Below the pieces are notes generated by a model. It made no database searches, was not told where the DNA came from, and was given only the letters and a program-made list of their open reading frames with translations. From NCBI RefSeq assembly GCF_946892675.1, contig NZ_CAMPOV010000001.1, forward strand, positions 904,033-968,032: a stretch of 64,000 bases of DNA. Direction: 5' to 3'. This document shows, piece after piece, positions 56,124 to 64,000 of the stretch. The translations under genes were made by a program, and so were the position numbers. The first letter of the stretch is position 1; each line of letters opens with the position of its first letter. Source of the DNA: Arthrobacter sp. Marseille-P9274. Lineage in GTDB: Bacteria > Actinomycetota > Actinomycetes > Actinomycetales > Micrococcaceae.

Positions 56124-57251
56124 TTGACAACACTGCAACCACAGGAATTGCTGAACACGGCAGCGGACGGCATCTTGCGCCACGCATCCATCGGAGCCCT
56201 GGAATTCGAGACCGGCGGCTATCTGCCGGAGGTCGTCCTCGGTTACGAGACCTGGGGCACCCTGAACGAGGATGCCTCCAATGCCGTGCTCATCCAGCAT
56301 GCCCTGACCGGCAGCACGCATGTTGCCCGTGGAGTCTCCGACGAGCCGGGCTGGTGGGATGCGCTGGTGGGCCCCGGGGCAACCATCGATACCGACAGGT
56401 ACTTCGTGGTGGCTGCCAACATGGTTGGCGGCTGCTACGGATCCACTGGCCCGGCATCGCCGGGACCGGACGGACGTCCCTGGGGCTCCCGCTTCCCGAT
56501 GGTCACCGTCCGTGATTCGGTCCACGCCGAAGCCCGTCTCGCGGACCTGCTCGGCATCCGCCGCTGGCACGCGGTCCTCGGCGGATCCATGGGCGGGGCA
56601 CGGGCGCTCGAATGGGCCGCGACCTATCCCGAGCGCACAGCCCGCTGCGCCGTGATTGCCTGCGGCGCCGCCAGCACGGCGGAACAGATCGCCTTCGCCC
56701 AGGCCCAGGTTTTGGCCATTCGGCTCGACCCGAACTTCAACGGCGGCGACTACTACGAGGGTCCGGCCCCGGTGGACGGCCTCGGCATTGCCCGCCGGAT
56801 CGCGCACATCAATTACCGCTCCGAGCCGGAGTTCGAGTACCGCTTCGGCCGCAACGCCCAGGGCGCCGAGCAGCCCTTCGGCAGCGTCACCGCCGCCGGC
56901 CGCGGCCGCTACGCGGTGGAAAGCTACCTGGACCACCAGGCCACCAAGCTGGCGGGCCGCTTCGACGCCAACAGCTACATCCACATGACCGAGGCCCTGA
57001 TGAGCCACGACGTGGCCCGCGGACGCGGCTCTGTGGCTGAGGCCCTGGCGGGAGCGGAGACCGAGTTCCTGATCGCCGCCGTCGACTCGGACCGGCTGTA
57101 CTTCCCGGAGCAGTCGCGGCAGCTCGCAGCGGCTCTGCCCAACCCCGTGAAGGTCCACATGATCCAGGTGCCGACCGGCCACGACGGGTTCCTGACGGAC
57201 ATCCACCAGCTGCACGACGAGTTCGCCGCCAGCTTCTTCCCCCGCGGCTAG
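56124..57251 (+). CDS. metX: Homoserine O-acetyltransferase
   Basis: 375-residue alpha/beta hydrolase-fold enzyme that acetylates L-homoserine with acetyl-CoA, supplying MetY. Nucleophile Ser155 in LGGSMGGARALEWA; acid Asp in AAVDSDRLYFP (about 321) and base His353 in TGHDGFLTD. The N-terminal LEFETGGYLPEVVLGYETWG is standard. The start is taken as TTG at 56124, 33 bases after the metY stop, since no ATG or GTG fits; an 8-codon ATG frame (56101-56127) ends overlapping it. Confidence 0.93.
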   Translation: MTTLQPQELLNTAADGILRHASIGALEFETGGYLPEVVLGYETWGTLNEDASNAVLIQHALTGSTHVARGVSDEPGWWDALVGPGATIDTDRYFVVAANMVGGCYGSTGPASPGPDGRPWGSRFPMVTVRDSVHAEARLADLLGIRRWHAVLGGSMGGARALEWAATYPERTARCAVIACGAASTAEQIAFAQAQVLAIRLDPNFNGGDYYEGPAPVDGLGIARRIAHINYRSEPEFEYRFGRNAQGAEQPFGSVTAAGRGRYAVESYLDHQATKLAGRFDANSYIHMTEALMSHDVARGRGSVAEALAGAETEFLIAAVDSDRLYFPEQSRQLAAALPNPVKVHMIQVPTGHDGFLTDIHQLHDEFAASFFPRG

Positions 57252-57295
57252 CTTCGCACCTCCGCCGGCGGCGGCAGCGCCAGCTCCACGGGCTG

Positions 57296-58513
57296 CTAAC
57301 CGGCGGCGGCGCGCACGGAGATGTCCGCGCTCAGCGGCCGGGCCAGGAACGTCCGGTACCGTTCCAGCGCACTGTGCAGCGCCTGCTCTTCGCCATCCTC
57401 CAGCGTCCGGTGCAGCAGGAGATTGACGACGGCGGTGCCCGGCTTGAGTGCGTGCTGCCAGTTCCCGATCATCCGCCCGTCCAGAAGCACCACGTGGCTG
57501 GGCACCTTCGCGTTGGCCGGGGCGGGAGCGGCGCCGCCCAGATAGCCACGGGTGGGGGTGTAGCCCATGACGTACTCGTCGTAGCACTGGATCAGGTCCA
57601 CCCGCGGACTGCGCGGACCGCGCGCGGGGGACCCGCCGTCGTCGAACCAGAGGAACTCGTGGCCGTCGACCACGGCAGAATCAACACCGGAATAATCAAC
57701 ACCGGCAGAATCAACACCGGCGGCACCATCCGCGCAGCCCGCCGATACCGCGAGGCCGCGCCGGACGTCTGACTGCGTCAGGCGGGACCACAGCGCGCAG
57801 TCCTTGACGGTGGCCGGGCCGTGGCCGGAAAAGTAGCGACGGACCAGCATCGCCAGGGCCGTGTCCCGGTCGAAGCCGCAGGACAGACGGGGCACCCGCT
57901 CGTCGAAGGCGGCATAGGTCTGCCGCACGGTTCCGCCGGGGGTCGGCCGCGGCACGCCGCTGACCAGGACCTCGTCCAGCTCCGCGTGGTAGACCAGATG
58001 GGCCAGCCGCTGGTTGCGCAGCGGGGAGCCCATGAGTTTCTCCCCGGTGTCCGGCAGCAGCCCGGCCTGTTCCAAGGCGGCGGCCAGGTCCTCCCGGGTC
58101 GCGTTCCGACCGTCCGCGACGACGGCGCCGAGCACGTCGTTGCTGCTGCACACCGTGTCGGCGTCGATCCCCAGCTGGCGGTCCCGCGACGTGTTGCCGG
58201 CACGCAGCCGCGGGGCGGAGAGCATCATCAGCCAGCGCAGGTCCCCTCGGTGCACGAAGTGCCAGGTCGGCCGGAGCACGTGGGTCCGCAGGACCGTCCC
58301 GCCCCTGATGGCCGAATCGACGGCTCCGGCGTCGTCCTGCCCGGAACCGGCGCACCGCTGGGCCAGGGACCAGCGCGCGTACGCGTACTCCTGGGCCTGG
58401 ACGGCCAGCAGGGCCTTCACGGCAGCGGGTGCGTCCGCGGCTCCCGGGCCCCAGAGCCGCTGGGCCAGCAGCCGCCGGCGCGGAATCGCGGCTGCCGCCA
58501 GCACCCCCGGCAT
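57296..58513 (-). CDS. Winged-helix DNA-binding family protein (HTH_42/AlkX-type, PF06224)
   Basis: 405 residues. The family pattern is clear: RRRLLAQRLWGP at the start, LLAVQAQEYAYARWSLAQRC, RTHVLRPTWHFVHRGDLRWLM, SGHGPATVKDCALWSRL and DLIQCYDEYVMGYTPTRGYL, VVLLDGRMIGNW. Relatives include DNA glycosylases acting on alkylated or cross-linked bases (AlkX/YcaQ), so a DNA-repair role is possible. About residues 266-280 are a three-unit GVDSA-like repeat not seen in relatives known to me. Confidence 0.82.
   Translation of the reverse strand: MPGVLAAAAIPRRRLLAQRLWGPGAADAPAAVKALLAVQAQEYAYARWSLAQRCAGSGQDDAGAVDSAIRGGTVLRTHVLRPTWHFVHRGDLRWLMMLSAPRLRAGNTSRDRQLGIDADTVCSSNDVLGAVVADGRNATREDLAAALEQAGLLPDTGEKLMGSPLRNQRLAHLVYHAELDEVLVSGVPRPTPGGTVRQTYAAFDERVPRLSCGFDRDTALAMLVRRYFSGHGPATVKDCALWSRLTQSDVRRGLAVSAGCADGAAGVDSAGVDYSGVDSAVVDGHEFLWFDDGGSPARGPRSPRVDLIQCYDEYVMGYTPTRGYLGGAAPAPANAKVPSHVVLLDGRMIGNWQHALKPGTAVVNLLLHRTLEDGEEQALHSALERYRTFLARPLSADISVRAAAG
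57674..57718 (-). repeat. 15-bp coding repeat, three units
   Basis: Three units of GGCAGAATCAACACC-type sequence (57674, 57689, 57704); the first and third are identical. On the coding strand they encode GVDSA, GVDYS, GVDSA with T-ending codons (GGT GTT GAT TCT) that differ from the surrounding GC-ending usage. Confidence 0.85.
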
Positions 58514-58519
58514 CCGGCG

Positions 58520-59374
58520 CTACCCCGCCGCGCCCGGCGGCATGCCCGGGCCGAAAATGGGGCCCGCGGTCGGTCGTTTGGCCGAGATGCCGTCGCCCGA
58601 GGACTGGTGCCGCAGCCTGCGCACCACCCACGGCACCAGGTGCTGCCGAGCCCAGACCAGGTCCTCGCTCCGCGCCGTCCGCCAACGCTTCGGCGGCAGC
58701 GGGTTCGGAATCTCGGGGTGCAGCGCGTGCCGGACATTCAAGGCATCGAGCACCATCGCGGCGACCGTGTGGTGGCCCAGCGGGGAGAAATGCAGCCGGT
58801 CCGGCGCCCACATCCGTGCATCCTTGAGCTGGCGCAGGGCCCACATGTCGGCGATGATCGCGTCGTGCCGGGCGGCCACGGTGCGCAGGTTCTCGTTGAA
58901 GATCGCGGCCTTGCCGCGGACGCTGCCGATGACGGGCGTGTCGCCGATGTCCGGTGCCGTGAAGAGCACGATCGTGGCCCCCGAATCGGCCAGCTTGGCA
59001 ATGGCGACGTCCATCTTCTCGGCCAGCGCATCCGGGTCGCCGCTGCGCCGGATGACGTCGTTGCCGCCGGCACAGATGGAGATCAGGTCCGGCGACAGGT
59101 CCAGCGCCGGCTGCAGCTGCTCTTCGATGATCTGCTGCAGCAGCCGGCCGCGGATGGCCAGGTTGGCATAGGCGAAGTCGGCGTGGCCGCGGCTGAGTTC
59201 TTCTGCCACCCGGTCCGCCCAGCCGCGGTGGCCGCCGGGGCTGTCAGGGTCGGGGTCGCCGATGCCTTCGGTGAAGGAATCGCCCATCGCGACGAAGCGG
59301 CTCCACGGGTGGTCGGGCGTGCGGCTCGGAGACGAGAATGGTTCGGCATGGCTCAGGTTGGTCACAAGCACCAT
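58520..59374 (-). CDS. SGNH/GDSL-family hydrolase
   Basis: 284 residues, no clear signal peptide. Block I FVAMGDSFTEGIGDP holds the catalytic Ser; the Gly of block II is in ANLAIRGRLL; block III is ISICAGGNDVI; block V DRLHFSPLGHHTVA gives the Asp and His. A cytosolic lipase or esterase of unknown substrate. Its ATG follows closely on the promoter region shared with the divergent hydrolase gene, and it ends seven bases before the winged-helix gene on the same strand. Confidence 0.88.
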   Translation of the reverse strand: MVLVTNLSHAEPFSSPSRTPDHPWSRFVAMGDSFTEGIGDPDPDSPGGHRGWADRVAEELSRGHADFAYANLAIRGRLLQQIIEEQLQPALDLSPDLISICAGGNDVIRRSGDPDALAEKMDVAIAKLADSGATIVLFTAPDIGDTPVIGSVRGKAAIFNENLRTVAARHDAIIADMWALRQLKDARMWAPDRLHFSPLGHHTVAAMVLDALNVRHALHPEIPNPLPPKRWRTARSEDLVWARQHLVPWVVRRLRHQSSGDGISAKRPTAGPIFGPGMPPGAAG

Positions 59375-59526
59375 GGTCTCTCCCGCCTCCCAACTTCGCC
59401 ACCGAAACGGTTGGCCAAAAACCTGAATCGCCTTTCAGAAAATGCTGGCGCCCACCATGAGAGCGGGGCTAGTGTTGGGGTCCAAGGCGGCCAACGAGGG
59501 TTGCCGTGGACCCCTCGGGAGGAACC

Positions 59527-60588
59527 ATGACGCTGCTGGATGGCATCGCTGCGCGCCGACTGCCTACGGACCGGCTGACCGTCAACGTGCTGGAACGGCA
59601 GGGTGACAGTCCTGAGGGCATCCCGGTGGTCCTGGTCCATGGCAACATCTCGTCAGCGCTCTTCTGGCAGGAGCTGATGCTCCGGCTGCCGGAGGATTAC
59701 CGGGTCATCGCGGTCGACCTGCGCGGATTCGGGGCGACCGACCCGGCCCCCGTGGATGCCACGCGCGGCCTCGGTGACTTCAGCGATGATCTCGCCGCCA
59801 CCGTCGACGTCCTGGGGCTGGCCGCGGTGCACCTGGTCGGCTGGAGTATGGGCGGCGGAGTCGCGATGCAGTACGCGCTGGAGCACCCGGTGCATTCGCT
59901 CACGCTGCAGGCGCCGGTTCCGCCCTATGGCTTCGGCGGCACGGCCGGTCCCGAGGGCCGGCGGCTGACCGAGGACGACGCCGGGTGCGGCGGCGGGGGA
60001 GTGAGCCCGGATTTTGTGGCGCGGCTGCGTGCCGGCGACCGGAGCGCCGAGGCGCCGACGTCACCGCTGAGCGTCTTCCGCTCGGCCTACATCCATGCCG
60101 GCTTCAGCTCCCCGCTCGAGGACGTCTGGGTGGAATCGATGCTCAGCACGCGCACCGGCGACGACCATTACCCGGGCGACTCGCTGCCGTCGGACAACTG
60201 GCCGGGCTTCGCCGCCGGCAAGCGGGGAATTGCGAATGCGATGGCCCCCGGGTATTTCAACGTCAGCGCGCTCGCTGGACTGACGGTGAAGCCGCCCATC
60301 CTTTGGATCCGCGGCGATGCGGATGCCATCGTCTCGGACGCGTCGTTCTTCGATGTCAACCAGCTGGGCAAAGCCGGCATTATTCCGGGCTGGCCCGGCG
60401 AGGACGTTGCACCGCCGCAGCCGATGGTCGCCCAGACCCGTGCACTGCTTGAGGAGTACGCGGCCCGCGGCGGCAGTTCCCGGGAGGTGGTACTGCCGAA
60501 CTGCGGGCATTCGCCGCACCTTGAGTATCCGGCCGAATTCCAGGCCGAGCTGACCGCGCATATCGAATCGGCCGCGGGGCTGCACTAA
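59527..60588 (+). CDS. Alpha/beta hydrolase
   Basis: 353 residues. Oxyanion region VVLVHGNISSALFWQEL, nucleophile Ser in LVGWSMGGGVAMQYA, acid in ILWIRGDADAIVSD and base His in LPNCGHSPHLEYP. The lid region (about 140-230) is large and has GYFNVS and DNWPGF segments. Reaction unknown. The ATG at 59527 has GGGAGGA seven bases before it, better than the GTG 21 bases upstream. Confidence 0.87.
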   Translation: MTLLDGIAARRLPTDRLTVNVLERQGDSPEGIPVVLVHGNISSALFWQELMLRLPEDYRVIAVDLRGFGATDPAPVDATRGLGDFSDDLAATVDVLGLAAVHLVGWSMGGGVAMQYALEHPVHSLTLQAPVPPYGFGGTAGPEGRRLTEDDAGCGGGGVSPDFVARLRAGDRSAEAPTSPLSVFRSAYIHAGFSSPLEDVWVESMLSTRTGDDHYPGDSLPSDNWPGFAAGKRGIANAMAPGYFNVSALAGLTVKPPILWIRGDADAIVSDASFFDVNQLGKAGIIPGWPGEDVAPPQPMVAQTRALLEEYAARGGSSREVVLPNCGHSPHLEYPAEFQAELTAHIESAAGLH

Positions 60589-60627
60589 GCCCCGCGCTGA
60601 AAGGCCGCGGTAACCCCGACCGACCTA

Positions 60628-60643
60628 ACTTGAAGCTTCAAGT
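60628..60643. promoter_or_regulatory. 16-bp perfect palindrome, candidate operator
   Basis: ACTTGAAGCTTCAAGT, perfect and AT-rich in a GC-rich setting, 22 bases before the hydrolase ATG. Size and symmetry fit a MarR-type dimer site. Its TTGAAG half could also act as a -35. Confidence 0.6.
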
Positions 60644-60665
60644 AGTCGTATGGGATGATGGCGGA

Positions 60666-61316
60666 ATGACCGAAACTACTTACAAGCCCGTCGTTGTCTG
60701 GTCCAAGCCGGAGGCCGAGCGTGCCGGCACGCCGCTGCTCGTGCTCTTCCATGGCTACCTCTCCAACGAACAGGACCTCATGGGCCTGGTTCCCGGCCTT
60801 CCCGAAGAGTTTACCGTCGCCGCCGTCCGCGCGCCGGTGGCGCTGGGCCCGGGCTTCAGTTGGTTCCCGCTGATGCATGAGCCCGACTTCTCCGTGGACA
60901 AGGTGACCGGCGCCGTGGCGGACGTGTGGAGCTGGCTGGACTCCGTCAAGGACCAGCATTCCAGCGTCTCGGTCCTCGGCTTCTCCATGGGCATGGCCGT
61001 GGCCACCTCCGTCATGCGCCATCGCCCGGACGAGATCGCCGCCGTCGTCGGACTGTCCGGTTTCGTCATCCCCGCCGACAGCGATGCCTTCTTCCAGGAC
61101 GAAGCGGTCAAGTCGCTCAAGCCCGCCGTGTTCTGGGGCCGCGACCAGGCGGACCAGGTCATCACGCCGGACAAGATCGAGTTCACCCACGCGTGGCTCA
61201 ACGAGAACGTCAACCTGACCAAGGTGCTCTACTCCGGCATCGGTCACGGCATCAACGCCCAGGAACTGGCGCACGTCAAGGAGTTCCTGACCTACAAGGT
61301 GCTCAACGCAAAGTAG
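60666..61316 (+). CDS. Phospholipase/carboxylesterase-family hydrolase (MhqD-like)
   Basis: 216 residues, small alpha/beta hydrolase close to the phospholipase/carboxylesterase family. LLVLFHGYLSNEQDLMGL, nucleophile in VLGFSMGMAVATSV, and acid and base in FWGRDQADQVI and YSGIGHGINAQEL. MhqD of Bacillus is a relative and belongs to a quinone-stress operon under a MarR repressor; the palindrome just upstream would suit similar control. No MarR gene is in this window. Confidence 0.83.
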   Translation: MTETTYKPVVVWSKPEAERAGTPLLVLFHGYLSNEQDLMGLVPGLPEEFTVAAVRAPVALGPGFSWFPLMHEPDFSVDKVTGAVADVWSWLDSVKDQHSSVSVLGFSMGMAVATSVMRHRPDEIAAVVGLSGFVIPADSDAFFQDEAVKSLKPAVFWGRDQADQVITPDKIEFTHAWLNENVNLTKVLYSGIGHGINAQELAHVKEFLTYKVLNAK

Positions 61317-61328
61317 CCGCGGAACAAC

Positions 61329-61358
61329 GCGAGGGGACGGCGCATACCGTCCCCTCGC
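61329..61358. terminator. Bidirectional terminator hairpin
   Basis: GCGAGGGGACGG (61329-61340) pairs perfectly with 61347-61358 around a 6-nt loop, between the convergent ends of the hydrolase and S4 genes. Confidence 0.7.
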
Positions 61359-61375
61359 CGTCGTTAGCGTTCCGC

Positions 61376-61612
61376 TCAGCCGCGGGCGACGCGCACCGTC
61401 CGCCCGCCGAAGCTCACCGTGTCCCCGGGGTGGAGCTGCCGGCCGCGGCGCGTCTCGGTCTCGCCGTTCACCTGGACCTGGGCGTCCTCGATGAACTCCT
61501 TGGCCTGCAGGCCGTCCTCGGCCAGGTTGGCCAGCTTCAGCAGCTGGCCCAGGCGGATCATCTCGTCGCGGATGTGGACATCTTCAATTCCGTCAATATC
61601 GTCAGCAGCCAT
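61376..61612 (-). CDS. Small S4-domain RNA-binding protein
   Basis: 78 residues, a single S4 domain: IRDEMIRLGQLLKLANLAEDGLQAKEFIEDAQVQVNGE is the alpha-L RNA-binding motif, ending in a short basic strand (TETRRGRQLHPGDTVSFGG). Probably binds rRNA or tRNA, like YaaA/YbcJ-type proteins. ATG at 61612 is used because the S4 fold begins soon after; a longer version from 61651 is open but adds an unlikely basic tail. Confidence 0.85.
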   Translation of the reverse strand: MAADDIDGIEDVHIRDEMIRLGQLLKLANLAEDGLQAKEFIEDAQVQVNGETETRRGRQLHPGDTVSFGGRTVRVARG

Positions 61613-61662
61613 GGTTCCATCATGCCGCGTCGGGCGCTCCCGGGGAGCCACGCGCCGGACGA

Positions 61663-61668
61663 TAGGGT
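61663..61668 (+). promoter_or_regulatory. -10 box of a probable leaderless promoter
   Basis: TAGGGT followed by six bases and the GTG at 61675; no Shine-Dalgarno sequence is present. Confidence 0.4.
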
Positions 61669-61674
61669 GAATGT

Positions 61675-62673
61675 GTGCCGATGAACCCTAAAATGCCCCT
61701 CGCCGTCGGCCTGCCCCTGGCCCTGTTTGCGGGGTTGTCGATGCCGGTTCAGGGCCGGATCAACGGTGCGCTCGGGGCGAGGCTCGACGACGGACTGGCG
61801 GCCGCCGTCGTCAGTTTCAGCACCGGACTGGTGCTGATGGTCCTGATCTGCGCGTTCGCGCCCGGCGCCCGCTCCGGGATGCGCCGCGTGCTGCCGGCGG
61901 TCCGGGCGCGGAAGTTCCCGTGGTGGTACCTGCTGGCCGGCGCCAGCGGAGCCCTCCTGGTGCTGAGCCAGGGCGTCACCGTCGCGCTGATCGGCATTGC
62001 GCTCTTCACCGTCGCCGCGGTCACGGGACAGTCAGTCAGCGGCCTGCTCGTGGACCGGCTGGGCCTCGGGCCCGCGGGGAAGAGGAGCATCACGCCCCTC
62101 CGCGTACTGAGCGCACTGCTCACCGTGGCCGCCGTCGCCTGGGCGGTCTCGCCGAAGTTTTCCGCCGGCACCGACCCGGCCAGCTGGCTCGCGCTGGTGC
62201 TGCTGCCGCTGGCGGCGGGGTTCCTGCAAAGCTTCCAGCAGGCCTTCAATGGCACCCAGTCCGCGCACTACGGTTCGCCCTTTCCGGCCACGATGGTCAA
62301 CTTCATCGTTGGGACCGTGCTGCTGTACATAGCGTGGCTGGTCAAGGTGGCCGTGGCCGGCCCGGGCAACCCGCTCCCGGCCGAGTGGTGGTACTACCTC
62401 GGCGGTCCCATCGGCTGCCTCTTCATCAACTTCGCGACCGTGCTGGTCCGGTCCCTCGGCGTCCTGCTCACGGGACTCGGGATGATCGCCGGGCAGGTGC
62501 TGGGCTCGCTGCTGCTCGACATGCTCGTCCCCGCACCCGGCACCATTATTACGACGGCGACCGTCCTGGGCACGGTGCTGACCCTGGTTGCGGTGGTGCT
62601 CGCCACCCTGCCCTGGCCCCGCGCCTCGTTCGCCGTCCTCCGCCGCCGGACCGCCGGACGGGGCAGGCTGTGA
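61675..62673 (+). CDS. DMT-family transporter (DUF606/YdcZ type)
   Basis: 332-residue membrane protein with ten hydrophobic segments in two repeats: LALFAGLSMPVQGRINGALG opens repeat one and LLPLAAGFLQSFQQAFNGT repeat two, a DUF606 hallmark. GASGALLVLSQGVTVALIG and LGMIAGQVLGSLLLD are also conserved. Substrate unknown. GTG at 61675 is used because of the TANNNT box six bases upstream; ATG at 61681 is the alternative. The next gene starts inside its stop codon (GTGA). Confidence 0.87.
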   Translation: MPMNPKMPLAVGLPLALFAGLSMPVQGRINGALGARLDDGLAAAVVSFSTGLVLMVLICAFAPGARSGMRRVLPAVRARKFPWWYLLAGASGALLVLSQGVTVALIGIALFTVAAVTGQSVSGLLVDRLGLGPAGKRSITPLRVLSALLTVAAVAWAVSPKFSAGTDPASWLALVLLPLAAGFLQSFQQAFNGTQSAHYGSPFPATMVNFIVGTVLLYIAWLVKVAVAGPGNPLPAEWWYYLGGPIGCLFINFATVLVRSLGVLLTGLGMIAGQVLGSLLLDMLVPAPGTIITTATVLGTVLTLVAVVLATLPWPRASFAVLRRRTAGRGRL

Positions 62674-63809
62674 GCGAACCGGCAGGCAGCTTCGAGGGGC
62701 TGCGCCCGCACCTGGTGAACCTGAGCAACGGCCGGCTGGTGCCGGGCGGGCTGGCCTCCACGAGCCCGGCGGACGTCGACCGGATTTTTGACCGGCACCT
62801 GCCCCGCTTCGTGCAGGGCCGGACGGCTCCGGTTCCCGTGGTGTTCTGGGCGCACGGGGGACTGGTGGACGAGAAGACCGGGCTGGAAGCGGCGGCCCGG
62901 CAGGTGCAGTGGTGGCTGGCCAACGGGGTCTACCCGGTCTACTTCGTCTGGGAAACGGGCCTGCTGCGGGTCTTGGCCGAACGGATCCGGCGCGGTGCCC
63001 AGCGGTTCGGGCTGTTTCCGGCGCTGAGCCTGATGCGGGCGGGCAGCGTGAGCGCCGCCGCGCCGGTGCCGACTCTGATGCCGCGGGCATTGCCGCCGCT
63101 GAAGGAAACCGCCGACGCGTTCGTTGAATGGGTGGCCCGGCGCGCCGGGGGCCCGGCGGTCTGGGCCGACATCAAGGCCAGCGCCGCCCGCGCCGGGGCC
63201 AAGGCGGGCAGCGTCGCCGGCGAAGGCGGGTCGCGCTACGTCGCCCGCCGGCTCGCGGCCTTCAGCCGGACCCACGCCGGGGCCGTCGGGCTGCACGCGG
63301 TCGGCCACAGCGCCGGGGCCATTTTCCAGTCCAGCTTCCTGCGGGCGGCCTTTGAAGAGGGCGTCGGGGCCTTCGATTCCCTGGCGCTGCTGGACCCGGT
63401 GTTGACGGCGGCGGACTTCAAGACCGGCCTGCTGCCGCTGCTTGGCAACCGGATCAGGGTGCTGTCGCAGTTCGGCCTCGGCCGGCAGCGTGCCCTCGAC
63501 GACGTGTGCGAAGTCCTGGGCATCACGTTCTACAACAAGTCGCTGCTGTACCTGATTTACCACGCCCTGGAGGAACAGCCGGATACCCCGCTGCTCGGCC
63601 TCGAGGAGAACGTGGCCGCCGATCCGGAACTGACGGCGCTCTTCGCCGGCGGGACGGCGGCCGAAGCGATCTGGTCGCCCCGGTTGCGAGGACCGGCCGA
63701 CAGCCGCAGCGACGCGCATGACCACGCGGGCATGGACAACGACCGGCTGACCATGGAGAGCCTGGCCCGGCGGATTACCGGCCGCACCGGCATCGTCGGC
63801 TTTCCCTGA
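62670..63809 (+). CDS. Alpha/beta-hydrolase-like protein of unknown function
   Basis: 379 residues. VVFWAHGGLVDEKTG looks like the oxyanion strand and turn of an alpha/beta hydrolase, and LHAVGHSAGAIFQSSFL is the nucleophile elbow (GHSAG). No signal peptide is seen. Its GTG overlaps the transporter stop by four bases, so the two are translationally coupled. I do not recognise the family beyond the fold. Confidence 0.72.
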   Translation: MSEPAGSFEGLRPHLVNLSNGRLVPGGLASTSPADVDRIFDRHLPRFVQGRTAPVPVVFWAHGGLVDEKTGLEAAARQVQWWLANGVYPVYFVWETGLLRVLAERIRRGAQRFGLFPALSLMRAGSVSAAAPVPTLMPRALPPLKETADAFVEWVARRAGGPAVWADIKASAARAGAKAGSVAGEGGSRYVARRLAAFSRTHAGAVGLHAVGHSAGAIFQSSFLRAAFEEGVGAFDSLALLDPVLTAADFKTGLLPLLGNRIRVLSQFGLGRQRALDDVCEVLGITFYNKSLLYLIYHALEEQPDTPLLGLEENVAADPELTALFAGGTAAEAIWSPRLRGPADSRSDAHDHAGMDNDRLTMESLARRITGRTGIVGFP

Positions 63810-64000
63810 AGCAGCGCGTCCCGTCATGCAACCGTCCCTGTCGGGCGGCCGCGGGCCACTTCGGTAGGCTAGCCTTGTAGCTTTGCTACGCACCAACGGC
63901 AGCGCCCGGCCCTTCCCGCCGCCCACAGCGGCATCGGCGGAAACGGCCCGGCGCTTTGACACGCCACGGACCGCACCCAGCGGCCCTTGCAGAGACTGGA
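63810..64000. other. Right-edge spacer, no gene seen
   Basis: 190 bases with no supportable coding sequence. CTTCGGTAGGCTAGCCTTG near 63858 is partly symmetrical and may belong to a promoter of a gene beyond the window. Confidence 0.4.

Noticed and set aside
54786-57587. A 933-codon open frame on the minus strand
   Set aside because: It is antisense to metY and metX and has shadow composition without motifs.
63857-63875. Possible DtxR box near the right edge
   Set aside because: Only about 12 of 19 positions match the consensus and no target gene is visible.

Overview
The window is a high-GC chromosomal segment from an actinobacterium, most likely an Arthrobacter-like member of the Micrococcaceae. 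This rests on family-level protein recognition: a LpqY-SugABC type sugar importer, a DUF222/HNH protein, GatCAB, an actinobacterial SAM-IV type riboswitch, and several TANNNT promoter boxes placed about 6 nt before a start codon (leaderless transcripts). No plasmid, prophage, CRISPR array, rRNA or transposase is visible.

Layout. 1-5.3 kb: the start of an MrpA antiporter gene running off the left edge, a UMF1 transporter, dCTP deaminase, a secreted VanY-like peptidase and tryptophan 2,3-dioxygenase. 5.3-11.6 kb: a KhtTU cation/proton antiporter and a complete LpqY-SugABC type sugar ABC transporter. 11.9-17.8 kb: tRNA-Gly(CCC) with a 21-bp hairpin, a frame-disrupted membrane-protein gene, panD, an AEC permease, a HerA/DUF853 ATPase with a 15-bp VNTR and disrupted 3' end, and a membrane protein. 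18-21.6 kb: a DUF222/HNH protein and a minisatellite. 21.9-26.9 kb: GNAT, gatCAB and an APH-fold kinase. 27-30.3 kb: a glycosyltransferase and debranching-enzyme pair. 30.5-37 kb: aldehyde dehydrogenase, DUF779, an MFS pump, a GAF regulator and a P450. 37.1-40.4 kb: threonine catabolism (tdh-kbl) with a DUF695-like gene. 40.5-50.7 kb: a histidine-utilisation locus (hutH and a binding protein on one strand; an IclR regulator, hutU, an M20 amidohydrolase, hutF and hutI on the other). 50.8-54.5 kb: a DinB-like protein, a CPBP-type membrane protein, an AbiEi-like protein bracketed by palindromic repeats, and a VOC protein. 54.5-57.3 kb: SAM-IV riboswitch, metY and metX. 57.3-64 kb: a winged-helix protein, several hydrolases, an S4 protein and a DMT transporter.

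How the genes work together. The hut genes encode histidine to urocanate to imidazolone propionate to formiminoglutamate to formylglutamate; HutF is present and no HutG is seen, which leaves the embedded M20 enzyme as the candidate last step. tdh and kbl take threonine to glycine and acetyl-CoA. metX and metY make acetylhomoserine and sulfhydrylate it, under a SAM riboswitch.

The most unusual signals are in the non-coding DNA. Three members of a 59-76 bp palindromic repeat family are present, two of them in opposite orientation on either side of the AbiEi-like gene. Several longer intergenic spaces each carry their own local minisatellite. Two neighbouring genes (12-17 kb) show clustered single-base frame changes inside GC-rich repetitive coding sequence. 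No clearly new multi-gene system was found.
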